A DNA stretch of 64,000 nucleotides from Marasmius tenuissimus (taxonomy: Eukaryota; Basidiomycota; Agaricomycetes; Agaricales; Marasmiaceae), in the NCBI GenBank assembly GCA_029532415.1, contig JAQOTA010000052.1, positions 1,116,001-1,180,000 of the forward strand, given 5' to 3'. Below the pieces are notes generated by a model. The model worked only from the letters and a program-made list of their open reading frames with translations, did no database searches and was not told the origin of the DNA. The position numbers and the translations under genes are program-made. Position 1 is the stretch's first letter. Every line of letters starts with the position of its first letter. Positions 48,335-62,786 of this stretch are shown piece after piece.

Positions 48335-50794
48335 ATGTCGTCTGTGCCATCTGGAGGATTCATATTTGGGTCCGCAGCCAGTGGTAGCAGTGTGCTGGAT
48401 GCTATTGCGTCGTGTTAGTCTGAAACAAACGCCCACTCTCTTTGTTCATCACTCATTAATTACATTCACAGATCGAAGGGCGCAGTATTATGTTGCTGGA
48501 TCGACGGTTGCTTCATCTGGAGAGGAAGATCCTGAAAATTGGGACGAAGACGCAGACGAACAGAGCGAATATTTCGACCAATTCGATTCGCCAGACTTGG
48601 ATGTTGAAAGCAGGGGAAGGACAACCCACGACGACGATGGCGTTCTAGGACAATTCTATTGGGACGAGGACCATCCTGTTGGCTCTCTAGCATCTTCTGC
48701 ATCCAATTTCCCTTCTTCATACGTCTCTCAAACTCAACGTAATGCCGAGGTTGCAGCTGAGACGGCTGGTGGGTTGACAGGTCCCATAACTCCCCCGAAC
48801 GAGATTACTCCGCTGCTGAGGCCGAGAGTGTCTTTCAGTCAACAACAGCAGCCGATTCGCGACTCGGAAAGAGGACGTGCTACTGGGCAAGATGTTGCAG
48901 AAGATAGAGGAACGCCAACTGTGGAAACCATTGTCCATCGTCACTCTCCGCGAACCGCGCCGCGACGACCATCCTCCAGTTCTTCAAAGTTGACCCAGAG
49001 ACCTGCAGTCGTTGGTGGTCACAGTACGTTCGGCCAAACGGCAAGTGAGACAGAGCGAGCTCGGGCCCCTTAAAAGCTAATTCTGATTTGGTTAGCTCTT
49101 CAATTCCATCGCCATTCTCCTGGGTATTGGGCTACTATCGGAGCCCCTTGCATTTGCCTACGCCGGATGGATCTCTGGGACCGTATTGATCGTCTTGTAC
49201 GGGTTCCTGAGCTGCTATACGTATGTCAATCTTTCCCCCATGACTGTCCCTGCACTGAATCTTGAGCTTGTTTTTTGACATTCCGCAGCGCCAAGATTCT
49301 TGCAAGGATGATCAGGGAGGATTCGAGACTGCGGTCGTATGCGGATATTGGCCGGAAAGCATTTGGTCAACGTTCCACGGTATTCATTAGTATCATGTTC
49401 TGCTTGGAACTTTTCGCAGTCAGGTTGGTCGAAGAGTTTCGTCAATATTTATGAAATGCTGAAGCCACTGCCATCATTAGCGTCGTCCTCGTCACACTAT
49501 ACGCCGACTCCTTGCATGCCATATTCCCAGAGACATCATCTAATACCTTCAAGATCTGGGGTCTCATATTGTAAGAGCATGTTTTTTTACGTGTACATGT
49601 TCTGCTGCTTATCCTCAGAGATCCTATGACAGGTTAGTACCAACGGTATTTTTACCACTATCGTTGTTATCGTACACGTCGATTCTGGGAATTCTATCTA
49701 CGGTTACTCTGGTGGTGGTGGTCCTGGCCGACGGATTAACCAAGAGGGAATACCCCGGGAGCCTCTGGAGCCCCGCCCCAACTTCGTTCAACATCGATAG
49801 CTGGACCAATCTGGGACTGGCATTCGGGCTTTTTATGGCAGGGGTACGTATATGTGCCCTGAGTTCATGTGTTATCTCTATGGATTCCTTACCAAGAGTT
49901 AATTACAGTTCTCTGGCCATGCAGTTATCCCGTCTCTCGCCCGGGATATGGCGAATCCTGATCAGTTCGATACAATGATCAACTGGGCATTCGTGAGTCC
50001 TTCCCTGGTTTCTCCGTACTCCCAGGCTTATTCTCACCGTTACTATAGATCGTATCGACGGCAATTTACACTCTCATAGGGTACGTAGGGTATCTTATGT
50101 TCGGGAACGAGGTTAGCGACGAAGTTAGTGGCTTAATCTTTTTCTCGATGGCCGTTCTCCTATCTAATCGTACCCCTGCGGCCTATAGATAAGTATGGAC
50201 CTGTTGAGAACCCCTGGGTATAACCCATATCTCAACAAAATCGCGTTATGGATGCTCGTTGTTAGTCCAATGTATGTTCCATCTATCCCTATTCGACTCG
50301 CGCCCTGATAGATTAATACTGACATTTATTCTTGGTACCGAAGATCGAAGTTTGCGCTAACTACACAACCGGTAAGTTTGTTCCTTGGTCATCTGTGTTA
50401 CTATCGGCAGAAATTGATTGCATTCTGGCTCAAGCTCAATGCAGCTCTCGAGGTCCTGCTTGGAATAGAGTCCGCAGTAGCGACACCAGAGGATATGGCA
50501 ATGAAAATGTCGGCCTCGATGAGGTGGTCTTTGAAGGACTTTCTGAGTAGCTTTCAACGGATCTTAGTGACGCTTGCATCCGTTAGCGTCTCCGTGGCGG
50601 TGCCCGAATTTAGTGCGATGATGGCGTTTTTGGGGTCATTCTCCGCGTTCATGTTGTGCATTATAGGCCCGGTGGTGGCAAAAGTTGCGTTGGACAGAAA
50701 ATGTGGGACTGCCGATGCGTTAATTCTGCTAGTCGGTGTCGTTATGGTCGTTTGGGGAACAGGGTCCGCATTCGTGGCCGCAAGCAATGCGTGA
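48335..50794 (+). CDS. Vacuolar amino-acid transporter, AVT1-like (AAAP family)
   Basis: Eleven exons: 48335-48413, 48472-49040, 49096-49220, 49289-49423, 49481-49570, 49633-49843, 49909-49992, 50049-50123, 50189-50271, 50344-50371, 50435-50794 (612 aa). A hydrophilic acidic N-terminus of about 215 residues (DEDADEQSEYFDQFDSPD) precedes about eleven membrane helices. Family marks: TFGQTLFNSIAILLGIGLLS, EPLAFAYAGW, FSGHAVIPSLARDM, YVGYLMFGNEVSDE and KFALTTQPLNAALEVLLG. Members export or import neutral amino acids across the vacuole membrane by proton antiport. Intron 49041-49095 has a GC donor; the nearby GT would break the frame. The substrate is not deducible. Confidence 0.88.
49041..49095 (+). 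other. GC-AG intron in the AVT-like gene
   Basis: ACG|GCAAGT...GGTTAG|CTC keeps TFGQT-LFNSIAI in frame. Using the GT four bases downstream would shift the frame at the first membrane helix. Confidence 0.75.
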
Positions 50795-50962
50795 CTGGCC
50801 CGTGTATTTTAGTTGACAATATATAGCTGAGCACGTTGGAGTGAGTTACTTGTCCTGGGGTGAGTGGGCCAAGGATGACTGCGCAGTACCATAAATGAAA
50901 TCGGAACGTGCGAGGAGTAGGCGGGCGTTTGCCACCGGATAATGCCGGAGAAAAGGCCGAAA

Positions 50963-50968
50963 CACGTG
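50963..50968. promoter_or_regulatory. CACGTG box upstream of KCS1
   Basis: Perfect palindromic E-box 122-127 bp before the KCS1 start codon. In yeasts it is bound by Pho4 or Cbf1. Presence is seen; use is inferred. Confidence 0.4.
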
Positions 50969-51089
50969 GCTTTATTGCATTCATGACGGATTGGCCGGCG
51001 GTTGCTTCAGCTCTTGAGCGCTGATATCATAACCATAACCTTTCCCAACTTTTTTTCCTCTCTCAGCACCTTCCCTTCTCTCCCCGTTC

Positions 51090-54000
51090 ATGGGGTCAAA
51101 GTCTGCACAACTTAATAAGAACCTTCATCATCAACATTTTCGTTTCCCAAGTTCTCCTCCAAGTTCTGCTTCGACTTCCTCCTCATCGTCCAACTTTACC
51201 GATAAACCAGTAAGGCCTGCGCCCCGCTCATCTTCGTCCTCGACAATCCTTCAGTCACCGACTTCAGACTCGGACGGCTACACTACCGAAAAGAACTCGC
51301 CCAAGCGTATGATTTACCGTTCATCTGATACTTTACATGGATTTAGAACATTGACTTTACAACCACCACAACTTCTGTCCCCAGGCCATCTCAAGAACAA
51401 TTCTGTTAACTCAAAGTCATCACGACCCCCTTTTCGCCGTGCGAATTCCTCCTCGGGCTCTTCCTCTCCACAAGATGCCGCCTCTCCGCCACATGCTTCT
51501 GGTTCCGGCATAGGACGCAAGGTCGCCGCCACTCTTCAGCTCTTCAAGGAGACATCCGATGAGCACAACAAGTCATCGGATTCACCGTATAGATCCGAAT
51601 CTGCGAACAGTCACCGGCGCCCGACCTCCGCGGGCAAAGGCAAAGCGGTCGAGGACGATGAAACCCCCGCCAAGTTCGAGTTCGTTAAGAGATCGGAATG
51701 GCCGGATCGTGAAGCAGCTGCTTTGAGACGAGAGAAGAGCTTTCATACGTTGCAGAGAGTCCGGACGAGGGATAGCAGTGACTCGGACACTTCTGGTGAT
51801 GAGAGACGGACGAGTCATCGACGAAAGTCTACCAATCGGGAACTCGCATTGTCGGAACTCACTCAATGGCGGAAAGAGGTCCAGAGCTGGGAAGAAAGTA
51901 ATCACCGAGGCAGACGGCGTGAAAAGACGGTTGACGAGCCTGTTTTTGAGCCTGAAATCATTGGTGATACCCTCCACGAATCCCCATTAAAACGGCAACC
52001 CTCCCTTGTGCTACCCTCATCCCTTCCGGTTTCTTCGTCTCCTATCGGCCGAAAGTCTATCGACTCTGTTCTTCATACACCCGTATCTGCTGAAAAGCAT
52101 AGATCATTTTCAGCCACCTTTGACCATGAAGGTACTCCACGAACCGTCTCGTTGTTCCGGGAGGAAAACCCAAAACAAGTACCTCTCTCATCGCAATCAT
52201 CTCCCTTCAAATTGACCTCCCCACTCGAATCACCTTGGTCCACAGAAGATGAGTCTACGTGGGAGACTGAATCAGTGACCACCACCACTTCCACGACGTC
52301 GGCATACTCCAGTTTCCCCACATCCCATTACCAAAGCACATCATCACCTGTTCTGTCCTCATCGGAACGTGCACAGAGTTTGCAGCGCAGATCTTCCAGG
52401 AGCCCTGACTCCGGGTACCCATTTGTCGGCCAAGACGATGATGGTTACCTGTTCGATATGGACCTCTCCCAGGAGGACCTGCCCCACATACCCCTGCGCC
52501 CTTTTCGAAACCAGGTTGGTGGACACAGCGCCATCTACAAATTTACGAAGCGTGCTGTTTGTAAGGTCAGTAGAATGATTTGTCTAGCCGTCTAGGTCTT
52601 CCTTAACTCACCTTCTTCGAATAGCCTCTCGTCTCCAGAGAAAATCTCTTCTATGAGGCAGTGGAGAGAGAGGCTCCTCCATTGCTGGATTATATTCCTC
52701 GATATCTTGGCGTCATGTTAGTCAGTTACCGGCGAGTGCCCAAATCGAACTTGGGAAATTCCCCACCTTCGTCGAGTCAATCTCTCCATGATTCCTCGTT
52801 AAGACCTGCTCGGCCACTTATTCACAAAGCTGCAACCGACCGTGGTGATTTGTCCCAGTCCAGACGACCGATTGACATTCCCGAGGTGGACGAGCATCCC
52901 CACACTGATACTGACGACGAGCTCCCCGAAGTCGTTCTCAACAGGAATCGTCACATCATCCCCGAATGGTTATTAAACGGCCGGAGCCGTTCGTTCTCCC
53001 AGTCATCGGGTGTGCGTCGGTTGCAGAGACAGCGGCTACATCGTGGTACGGCTTCCGTTCCAAATCTTGGAATGGCGACTGTTGCTGGGCAGAATGCAGC
53101 ACGCCCCAGTCCTTTGGGGCAACAGAGTTCTTTCGAGGGCGAGTCCGAGGCCCCAACGCCTGCTAATTCGCCGAGGGTTGCGAAGAATGAAATTCCACCC
53201 GCCTTGGCAGAGAGATCTAGATCCCGGAATTTCTTGGTCAAAGCTGCTTCGGATGAGGATGATGATTTCACCCGACCATCGCTGTCCAAGTTTGCTTCTG
53301 AACAGTCTCCTTGGTTTGGCGGACGTGGCTCGACCATGGTGAACACCAAGTTGAAAGACCATGTTTTCGGTACTATCCTTCGCCGGTTTCGACGCCGTAC
53401 TGGTGGACGTTGGGCTGAATGTGCAAGGGGGGACGATGATGGTGATGTTGCAGACGTAGAAGGCGAGACGACTGACGGGAATGGTGTAAACAGAGCTAGA
53501 CGGCGTAATCGGAAGCTCATCAGCCAAGTGGATCGGCTCCGACAAACCGAAACCGTCAATACCATTCGGCGTGTGCAAAGCGAATCCATGATCGCCTCGC
53601 CGGCGAAGCTCCAGGCCATGGCTTTGGAACAAAAGCAATGCGAGGACATGATTGGTGTGTTTGGTATGGATTGTGCAGCGGCCGGTAACGAAGAACAGTC
53701 ATGGAGTACGTCCCGCTTAAGTCCTTCCCTTAGTCGGAGGCGCAGTCGCTCGAGATCAGTTGGTTCACGTCCTTTCCCAGCGCCAACCTCACCTCATCGG
53801 TCCGAACGTCAGGTGCCACCTTTAGCCGCGGAAACGAACGAGACTAAGGAGAGGGACCCAGACTCTGCATTCACACGTCAGAACCATTTTATCCTGATGG
53901 AAGATCTCACTGGGCGTCTGAAGCATCCTTGTGTTATGGACTTGAAGATGGGCACACGACAGTATGGCATGGATGCCACACCGTTTAAAAAGAAGAGCCA

Positions 54001-54952
54001 GCGTAAAAAGTGTGACCGGACAACGAGTCGTACGTTGGGTGTCCGCCTTTGTGGGATGCAGGTACGTCGGAATCACTCACCATTTTTGTGGTTCTCTAGT
54101 CTATAAGCGAGCACTCACATTGAATTCTGGTTCCAGGTGTGGAACCATGTGACCCAATCCTACGTTACCCAAGACAAGTATATGGGACGTGAAGTGCGCA
54201 CTGAAGACTTTACCTCTGTGCTTGGCTCGTTCTTGTTCGATGGGGAACAGTATCTGGCCTACCAGATACCGACACTGTTGCAGAAGCTTTACGGGCTCGC
54301 CAGGATCATCCGTCGCTTGAAGGGCTATCGATTCTATGGCTGCAGTTTACTATTGATCTACGATGGTGATAGAGAGACTCAGGAGGCATTCAGACTGTCA
54401 ACTTTAGACCACCCGTCTTCACGCAGTAAACGCGGGGAATCGCTTGAGCGCCGCGACGGATATACTGAAAAGCCCGCATTACGGCGATCTCACAGTGAAG
54501 ACCTGCTAGTGGGCACAGCACAGAAACGGTCCAATCAGCGTAGCAAACGTGGGGAGCTGAACGTTCGGCTCGTTGATTTCGCACATACAACCACTGGCCA
54601 AGATTGGATAGCTTATCCCAGCAACGACGGACAGATTGATCGTCCCCACGAAGTGTCGTCTAGCTCCAATGGGTATCAAGCCGCGATAGATTCAGAGACT
54701 GGGTTCATCTACGCACGCTTCCCGCCTCATTATCCTGAGGAGCCGGATCGCGGTTTCCTCTTCGGACTGAAAAACTTGGCTCGCGCCTTGGAGCAGATCT
54801 GGAACGACGAGCGCATTCGACGCATCAAGGCTATCCGAGATGATCCCTCTTGCACATTAACTAAACTACCGGCTCTGTCGCAGGACAGTCGGGATGTCTT
54901 CAAGGAGATATTGGGCGACTTGGAGGAGGAAGATGGTATGATTTCTACGTAA
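51090..54952 (+). CDS. KCS1: Inositol hexakisphosphate kinase Kcs1
   Basis: Three exons, 51090-52565, 52625-54061, 54137-54952 (1242 aa). The N-terminal 450 residues are Ser-rich and disordered. Residues about 470-530 carry the nucleotide-binding start: QVGGHSAIYKFTKRAVCKPL and FYEAVEREAPPLLDYIPRYLG. A long insert with basic and Ser-rich segments follows. The core motifs are PCVMDLKMGTRQYG (the PxxxDxKxG inositol-binding motif), FLFDGEQYL, YGCSLLLIYDGD and VDFAHTT with the catalytic DFAH. Known role: makes the inositol pyrophosphate 5-IP7, which signals phosphate and energy state. Size is similar to yeast Kcs1 (about 1050 aa), much larger than animal IP6Ks. The CACGTG box at 50963-50968 upstream recalls the Pho4 site. 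Confidence 0.93.
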
Positions 54953-55490
54953 CATTAATCCTACGTTATTGTCCCCCCGAGCTTTTCCTCTTTATTTCTT
55001 TCTATTTGTATGTATCCTCGTGTCGTCTTTCTATCTTCGCTGTCCTCCCTTCACATTGTTATCCCCCCCCCATATTTATGGTCCATCTGCATTCTTCTCA
55101 TATGCAATGTATTATTACTCTATCGTGCATTTTCATACCACTTATAGAGCAGCCACCACCTGTATCGAATTCCCATTACATTTCCCCCTTGCTGTCCATA
55201 CTTCTACTACCATGTCTTCTTCAATATCCAGTCATCATGTTAATACCATTGTTGTGTTGGAATAACATTTCTCAGTTCCTCGAAGAGAGTGGCTGGAGCT
55301 CTGACAATAAGAATAAGAACTCGGAACAGGGACATCCAAAAGAAGTGCACGTATATTTACGTAACTCGCAGCTGCTCTGCCTGCCTCCCCTCATTCATCG
55401 CTCAGCGCTCTACGCCTCAGCTATCCCAAAAGTATCCTAAGCATCGTCGAAACGACAGTGCTCAGCATTACGAGTGCATACTATCTTAAA
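54953..55490. other. Intergenic region, KCS1 to MED27
   Basis: T-rich 3' flank of KCS1 (54960-55270), then a short MED27 promoter. Open frames here have no family features. Confidence 0.5.
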
Positions 55491-56532
55491 ATGTCTGTCG
55501 AAAACCACATTCAAAACCTACAAGAAGTCTACAATAAAGTGCAGGCACTTCGACAGATTCCTCAGACATTGTTGAAGATCCAACCGTCCTCGCTCTCCTT
55601 GCCCAAAGCTGCTTCACTCAACTCTCAATATCAGCAAATCAAAGATATCTCTCAAAGTCTCAAATCCGAAGCTATTCAGGATGCATTACGCGCCGCGAAA
55701 GCGAGCGAGAGCTCGAACGGATTGAAGGGAACAGTGAATCTTCGGCGGGAGAACAGAAAACGAAGGTATGTGGCAATCTTGCCTCTCGCACTAGGGCTTC
55801 GATTCAATATACGCGTTTGACTACAGACGAGCTCCCTCTCCAGAATCCCCACAACCCTATGTCACCCCCAACAACCAAGGCGCGTCGTTATTCCCCCCTC
55901 CGACTGGGGACGAGGCAGCGTTGAAGGCATGCGATCTGTTCGACTACATTCGTCGGTTCAACCGAGAACATCCCCATAAATTGTATATATGGAAGCCGAC
56001 GCGGACCTGGGGTTCGCCCGATGTGGTGGATCGACCTACGACTCTGAGGTTCTGCATAAAGGATATCTTCACGGCCCATCTGACGGTGGATCAGTCAAAA
56101 GATACCACCTTGATCACTGAGAGTGTCACGGTTTTCGGTCCGAGAGAGAAGGTGAGCTCGTTCGTTCGTTGATTACGCGAGGGAGAGAAGAACTCACAGG
56201 CTTGAAGAAATCGCCTCATTCGCAGTCCGATTTTGTGGCATTCCAGAGCATATCACAGCAATTGACGAAGATGATACATTCCCATCCGCAAGTGCCTCTT
56301 CAAACGTTACTGGTAAGTGAGATGCCTCAGAAGAGAATCGAGCATTAATGCGAATGGCACTTTTTAGGATCTTCTATGTGCGTATGAGACCATTTTCATC
56401 GATAGGTGTACTGTGTGCGAGCGGGTCTTATCTCCTGAGGGACATATACCGCCTGTTGTCAGACTATGGCTTGACGGAAAAGAAGGCGAACGAGGAAAGT
56501 GGGAACCGCGACACGTCAATTGTCGATTGTAG
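55491..56532 (+). CDS. MED27: Mediator complex subunit 27
   Basis: Four exons: 55491-55765, 55827-56151, 56208-56312, 56368-56532 (289 aa). The N-terminal 90 residues are helical (MSVENHIQNLQEVYNKVQAL). The middle part has ESVTVFGPREK followed by KSPHSQSDFVAFQSISQQL. The C-terminal zinc-finger-like block has AYETIFIDRCTVCERVLSPE and ends WEPRHVNCRL, with CxxC plus HxxC as in MED27. This is a Mediator tail subunit that links activators to RNA polymerase II. The acceptor of intron 2 is uncertain: GAAG (56207) and a later CGCAG both keep frame; the former keeps the PHSQSD segment of the family. Confidence 0.8.
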
Positions 56533-57082
56533 TATTATTTATTTATTAGGAAGTACATCCCCTTGGGACCCAGTCGGATACAGGGACCTGTTGTACAGCT
56601 GCTACGACGTGCCTACTGACTGCACAACAGCGTATCAGGGACGACACCAGTACGATGAAGCCTTTCGGCAACAATTCATGGTATGGCCGTATTGATACGG
56701 CGAGAACTGGACCTCACATGCCATGTCGAGAATTTCCAAAGTAGCACGGAGATAGAGCCAGGCTCGAGGATAGAGATCAGGGTAGCGAGTGTGCATGGAC
56801 AGCCAGGACGATGCTGCAAACCCACACTACCGGCCTTTCCTGAAAGGGCACGATTCAAAAACGCGATGTCTCGCGTAATACTAACAGGGTTGAAGGTGTA
56901 GTGGTTTGCTTGTGACTAAAATTCGAATGTTACCTTATACTTTGTTTTGCAGAAGAGATGAATTCTCTTATGATCTTTTCGCGTGTACTGAAACCGTCTT
57001 CGCAAGTTATCGAGGCACAGGTCAAGGAGCCTTTACATTCCAAAAACAAAGATCACTACTGATACAAATAGTCCGTTTCGAT
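56533..57082. other. Convergent intergenic region
   Basis: Between the stops of MED27 (+) and the Con-6 gene (-). A 72-codon open frame at 56683-56901 lacks features. No RNA gene seen. Confidence 0.5.
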
Positions 57083-57536
57083 TTACTCGTCGTGTTCGTT
57101 GAGGTAACGCTCAGCCTTCTCCTTGGCCTCCTCAGAGACATTAGGGTCTAGAATGAGTGCTGAGCACGAGCATTGGACCGCGACTGATGAAAACACTTAC
57201 TGTTGAGAGTTCCCTTGTATCCAGCCTTGACACGCTCGGGGTCAGGGTTGGGGTTCTTCTGGGACTGAGGGAGGGGCTCAGTGCTGGCGCCGTGTTCCTC
57301 AAGGACTTCACGAGCGTGCTCCTTGGCCTCCTCAGAGGCGTTGTCGTCTAAACAAGGCACAGGTCAGTTGATTCAGGTGAGAGATGGAGCGAGGCTCATC
57401 GTGCATACTCTTCAACGTGGCCTTGTAACCACCTTCGCAGTGACTATGAGCGAGTGTTCGGCGACGAAGAGGTATCGCAATACATACCAAGAACTTGGTT
57501 GGTGTGGGCGTCGCCGGTGCCAGAGTTGGTAGACAT
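57083..57536 (-). CDS. Conidiation-specific protein 6 family protein
   Basis: Exons 57536-57488, 57432-57409, 57347-57201, 57147-57083 (94 aa). Two copies of the Con-6 repeat: GGYKATLKNDNASEEAKEHA and, later, AGYKGTLNNPNVSEEAKEKA, each ending in a helix with VLEEHG or YLNEHDE. Con-6 proteins are small hydrophilic proteins expressed in spores or under stress in fungi; the exact function is unknown. The intron in each repeat sits at the same place (after LKN/LNN), so the gene arose by duplication of an exon unit. The second exon is 24 nt. The upstream region has a TATA box and STRE elements. Confidence 0.9.
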
Positions 57537-57622
57537 ACTGAATGAGTTGAGAAGTTTGGTGTGTGAGGTGAGAGTGAGAGATGTGGGTTGAGTTGATGAG
57601 TTCTAGTAGCGTCTGGGGTCAG

Positions 57623-57630
57623 TATTTATA
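57623..57630 (-). promoter_or_regulatory. TATA box of the Con-6 gene
   Basis: TATAAATA on the minus strand, 87-94 bp upstream of the start codon, which is the normal distance for a 60-bp leader. Confidence 0.6.
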
Positions 57631-57640
57631 CGTTTTCAGT

Positions 57641-57703
57641 CCCCTGCAAACCTGCATGGCGAGCTGGATCGGGAATACGTAGTAGTGACGCTATAAATCC
57701 CCT
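57641..57703 (-). promoter_or_regulatory. Two STRE (AGGGG) elements upstream of the Con-6 gene
   Basis: AGGGG on the minus strand at 57645-57641 and 57703-57699, just upstream of the TATA box. STREs are bound by Msn2/4-type stress factors in fungi. This fits an inducible Con-6 gene; function is inferred. Confidence 0.5.
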
Positions 57704-58291
57704 ATTGCGACTCAGACAAAGAAGGATCGAAGAGAAGTGACCCTGTTTATGATTCATGAATGTCGCCCATCGTGAGTCGAGTCCGCGCGATCGAATGGCC
57801 TGTGAGCGTCGAGGCGACAATCGTATTGTAGGCCATCACGAGTTCATCGTGTTCAGTAGGGTCCCAATTAATGTCGTCCGTCATGGTAGTGAGGATCTGA
57901 ACGCCACAGCTGGCAACTTATTCGGTTGTATGTTCCAGTGAATAATCTCTGTCCCGTTCACAGCGCCGGGTGAACTTGACCGTAAGTGCCTCAGACCCTC
58001 AGACACCGATGTTGTTCAGTCTTTGATTCATTATGATTTCATCGTGACGAGCAAACGACAATGCACTCGTCCGGATCGGTTGTGAACAGGATCAGGGTCT
58101 CCCACGCCTTCGAGAAGAATACTCATGGCCCGCCAGCGTAACGCCTTGTACCGGAATTTCATCGACTGATGTTCCGTGCAGAGAACAATAAGGCCGTTTT
58201 GACCGTTGTAAGTCGCATGAGATTGATTGAGACTCAAGGGAGAGTGCCTCTACTGGGAAGTACACCGATGATACAAAACGAGACAAACAAA
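57704..58291. other. Intergenic region, Con-6 promoter to eIF3k end
   Basis: Upstream flank of the Con-6 gene and 3' flank of eIF3k, both on the minus strand. No gene-like frame or repeat seen. Confidence 0.5.
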
Positions 58292-59182
58292 TTATGCCTT
58301 CACGGCTTGCGAGATAACTTTTGTGAGTTGTGGAAGCTTGATAGATTCCTGTACCACGGTAGCTTCAATCTGGTTGTCAGGATTGGGAGGAATGTTGACG
58401 ACGGTGCCAGTCGAATCCAGTGTCCAACCGAGCTTTTCAATGTAAGCATTCAAATCTGCGGAACCTATTCATGAATGTGTTCAGGCCACGATCGTGGAAA
58501 ACAGAAATGCGTTCGAAAACTCACTGTTCAAGTCCAAGTACATTCCCAACCGGTCGGTCGTGATGCGCGTGAAGGTCGACTTCACAGCACGAATTGCAAC
58601 CTCCCGGATTGAATCCTCGAATCCTGCAACCTCCACGGTGTAGTTTTCACGCAGACTGGAGAGCTGCTCCGATCTGTATGCCCTCCAGAATGCTGGGAAA
58701 CGGCATCGGTAGAGAAGATGGTGAAGACCCTGGAGAATAGGGAGAAGTTGGGGCAATGGGTCGGGTTCATCGAGGGTCGCATTGATCGGTCGCTCGTCGA
58801 GTAGGGATATACAGAGGTTGAAGTCGGGAAGAGGAGAGGCAGAGAGTGCTTTTATGAGAATGTTGATCACGACGTCGGGGTTGTAGAGTTCTGGGTTGAA
58901 CTGATATCTGGCTTTATCGTCAATTTACGATCGAAGGACTTGAGGTGATCGCTTACAGTTTCAGAATGGCAAGATTGGCTAGACAATCGTACTCCCGACT
59001 TCTTATTTGGTGGTAAAGGTAGTCCTCCAGGATTCCGACATTGTTAGGATTATAGCGATCTGTAAAGTCGGTTTATTCATACAGAAAAGGGGCCTGTAAG
59101 TCTGAAGTATCTTACCTACGCCGGAGACCAGGTTCTCAATGAGCTCTGTCCTTGTAGCTGGTGTGATCCAAGAAGCAGCCAT
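58292..59182 (-). CDS. EIF3K: Translation initiation factor eIF3 subunit k
   Basis: Exons 59182-59116, 59059-58957, 58907-58525, 58455-58292 (238 aa; human 218). Family landmarks: [78 protein letters not shown] and LEKLGW-like segment near the C-terminus. eIF3k is a small PCI-like (HEAT plus winged helix) subunit of eIF3, non-essential in many fungi and lost in budding yeast. The acceptor of intron 2 (58908) is set by LYQFNP. Divergent from SWD3 with 90 bp between start codons. Confidence 0.92.
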
Positions 59183-59272
59183 TTTTCGATGGTGGAGGAG
59201 GGGAAACAACTTCTTTTTTTTTTACGGGCCGCACGTGGTCACCGCGACGCCCTGCCTCCAACTGTTACCATC
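59183..59272. promoter_or_regulatory. 90-bp bidirectional promoter, eIF3k and SWD3
   Basis: It has a T-run (59211-59223) and one CACGTG box at 59232-59237. An in-frame ATG at 59189 would extend SWD3 to within 6 bp of eIF3k; the ATG at 59273 is preferred. Confidence 0.5.
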
Positions 59273-60652
<1,380 letters not shown>

Positions 60653-60722
60653 AATTCTTGTACTACAGTAGTTATAGTGTTCATCTCTCTACCTTTGTTA
60701 CCCAGGCTACAGCCCGGAATTG

Positions 60723-60735
60723 TTCCAGTAGATTC
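60723..60735 (+). promoter_or_regulatory. Imperfect heat-shock element
   Basis: TTC-CA-GTA-GA-TTC follows the spacing of TTCnnGAAnnTTC with one mismatch, 157 bp before the polyubiquitin ATG. Polyubiquitin genes are heat-shock induced in fungi; the match is weak. Confidence 0.3.
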
Positions 60736-60798
60736 GATGCACGATCAAAGCCAGTCATCCATTTGTCATAGCAAGTGCGGCTGTGTGTTATTAGATAA

Positions 60799-62213
<1,415 letters not shown>

Positions 62214-62786
62214 ATTGTCGGTGACGCTTGTTGCTCTGGATGCTGTTACACTTGTATGATTACTATGTAGAAACCCACACTCGCTCGACGTATACGCAAT
62301 ATACTTGATGACACATGTTTTACACGAATTGTCAACCGCAGTCAGCTTGAGTAAACGAACATGAGGAATGGGCATTGTACTCGTCCTAGAATTAAGCGGA
62401 GGCTCCAGCACTACCGCATTCACAGTGGCAACTTCGCCGCATGGTACTCGACACTGTAAACCGAGTCTCCGAATCCGACGTGCAGACTCCAATGGCCGAC
62501 CACACGGAAGAACGGAATGTGGTTCCCTCATATTACTCCTCAAAAGCCCCCATTCGATGAGAAGGCCTGGGACAGTACGAATCTCAACGTCTGAGAAAGT
62601 ATCGCCGGGGTTCTCAACGCCTTTCCTCCATCGTTGGCATCTCTGCTTATATCTAGGTTTAGGAATGTACCTTAGGATCTGCTGATTTCTCAAGAAGGAC
62701 CCATCGTGGTTCTCGAGTCCATTTCTATTGATGCAAACCCAAAGACTGAAGGAATGAATGAATGTATATGAATGTGTCAATGAGAG
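62214..62786. other. Convergent intergenic region
   Basis: Between polyubiquitin (+) and UTP23 (-). A 241-codon antisense frame (62055-62780) overlaps the last ubiquitin unit and has no family features, so it is not annotated as a gene. Confidence 0.5.
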
